Shown here: positions 63,385-64,000 of the stretch, in pieces | Layout: each line of letters starts with the position of its first letter | Numbering within the stretch: position 1 is the first letter of the stretch | Assembly: GCA_002245135.1 (NCBI GenBank) | Contig: NGBS01001161.1 | Span: forward strand, 495,359 to 559,358 | Length of the DNA stretch: 64,000 bases | DNA from: Proteromonas lacertae | Taxonomy: Eukaryota > Sar > Bigyra > Opalinata > Proteromonadidae | Reading direction: 5' to 3' | Translations under genes and position numbers: made by a program | The notes under the pieces: generated by a model | What the model saw: the letters and a program-made list of their open reading frames with translations, nothing else | What the model was told of the DNA's origin: nothing | Database searches by the model: none

Positions 63385-64000
63385 ATGAATTGTTGTGTGA
63401 AAGTATATTTTATTATTGTTAGTTATAGAAATATGATGTTGAACCATGGATAGAAGGAGCAAGAGCAGTGATAACAGGAGGTAATTCAGGAATTGGTAAA
63501 GAAACTGCTAAGAAGTTAATCCAATTAGGTGTGAATGTGATAATTGCATGCAGGAACATGGAAAAGTATAAATATATAACACATACTATACTGATAGAGC
63601 TGAAGAAGTAGTGAGTGAATTAAAGAAAGAGATCAACGAAAGAATGGTTCAATCTGTGCAATGAAGATTGATCTGAACAGTTTAAAAGTGTGAGAGAGTT
63701 TGTGAAAAGTTATGAATCAAAATATGATAGTTTAGAAATCTTGATAAACAATGCAGGTTCTACAACATCTGGTACAATGACTGAAGATGGATTTGAAACA
63801 GCTTTCCAATCTAACTATATGGTATAATTATAGATGATAATAATAAAATGTTTTAGTCTCATTTTCTATTGACATATTTACTTCTTCCGACAATAAAGAA
63901 GTCAAAGAATGGTCGAATAATCAATTTCTCATCTGTAATTCATCGTTTAGGAAGTGGTAATTTCAAAGAATCTGCGAATGGAACATATGCTGCAAGTTAT
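63385..64000 (+). pseudogene. Right-arm copy of SDR (copy 2), truncated by window end, frame-broken
   Basis: Starts MNCCVK with the same first introns as copy 1 and keeps TGGNSGIG and NNAG coding sequence. Two one-base deletions in exon 3 (A in the run near 63640, T in the run near 63683) shift the frame relative to copy 1. They may be assembly errors. The 3' end lies outside the window. Confidence 0.8.

Larger units (their letters stand above)
62186..64000 (-). repeat. Inverted repeat, right arm (continues past window end)
   Basis: Reverse complement of 56932-58746. Differences seen are mostly single-base insertions or deletions in homopolymers, for example GAAAAG versus GAAAG and AGTTTTAAAAG versus AGTTTAAAAG in the SDR exon. 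The inner boundary is at 62186. Confidence 0.97.

Overview
The window is nuclear DNA of an AT-rich, intron-bearing, flagellate-type protist. It carries 24 gene models I can support, one tRNA-Leu, and several decayed copies. Stops are standard (TAA, TAG and TGA all end real genes, and TGG is Trp). Almost every spliced gene uses ultra-short introns (about 24-40 nt) with a GTATxx donor and a TAG acceptor. Most spliced gene models below sum to an exact multiple of three, which is the main support for the exon calls. A flagellum or basal body is suggested by alpha-tubulin with Lys40 and by a TEX9-like coiled-coil protein. The FG-GAP/Calx-beta and EGF surface proteins, TSP1-linked periplasmic-binding-like receptors and tiny introns resemble stramenopile gene content (Blastocystis-like intron size), but that placement is inference only.

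Layout: 1-6805 is the 3' part of a giant FG-GAP/Calx-beta surface protein. 6.9-9.7 kb holds a GT92-type glycosyltransferase and a pseudokinase-LRR gene. 9.95-11.9 kb is a secreted EGF protein. 12.0-18.9 kb holds CDC48/p97, a BSD-domain protein, an Rsm22/METTL17-type mitochondrial protein and a zinc-ribbon protein. 19.1-20.1 kb is an unrecognised gene. 20.2-25.8 kb is a gene-poor island with decayed coding pieces and one compact predicted RNA fold. 25.8-33.9 kb is a dense block: PH-domain protein, TyrRS with EMAP-II tail, VPS29, MCM6 and the TEX9-like gene. 35.2-41.0 kb holds a BAH-ELM2-PHD-C2H2 chromatin protein and a single-pass Asn-rich membrane protein. 41.2-47.9 kb holds ribophorin II, dynamitin, a two-HMG-box protein, tRNA-Leu(AAG) and a degenerate class II photolyase-like protein. 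47.9-51.4 kb is a tandem pair of TroA/FecB-like plus TSP1 receptors. 51.5-56.4 kb holds a small unknown, SF3B4 and a head-to-head beta/alpha-tubulin pair. 56.5-64.0 kb is a duplicated SDR module containing an 1815-bp inverted repeat.

Most interesting observations: a probable U12-type AT-AC intron in the TEX9-like gene; a start codon split by an intron in ribophorin II; 12- and 24-nt microexons in the BSD gene; two eukaryotic substrate-binding-protein/TSP1 surface receptors in tandem; a photolyase homologue that seems to have lost its flavin site; and a large inverted repeat whose second copy carries mainly homopolymer indels. Single-base frame breaks also occur in beta-tubulin and the METTL17-like gene, so the whole window should be checked for residual assembly indels before any of these is called a pseudogene.
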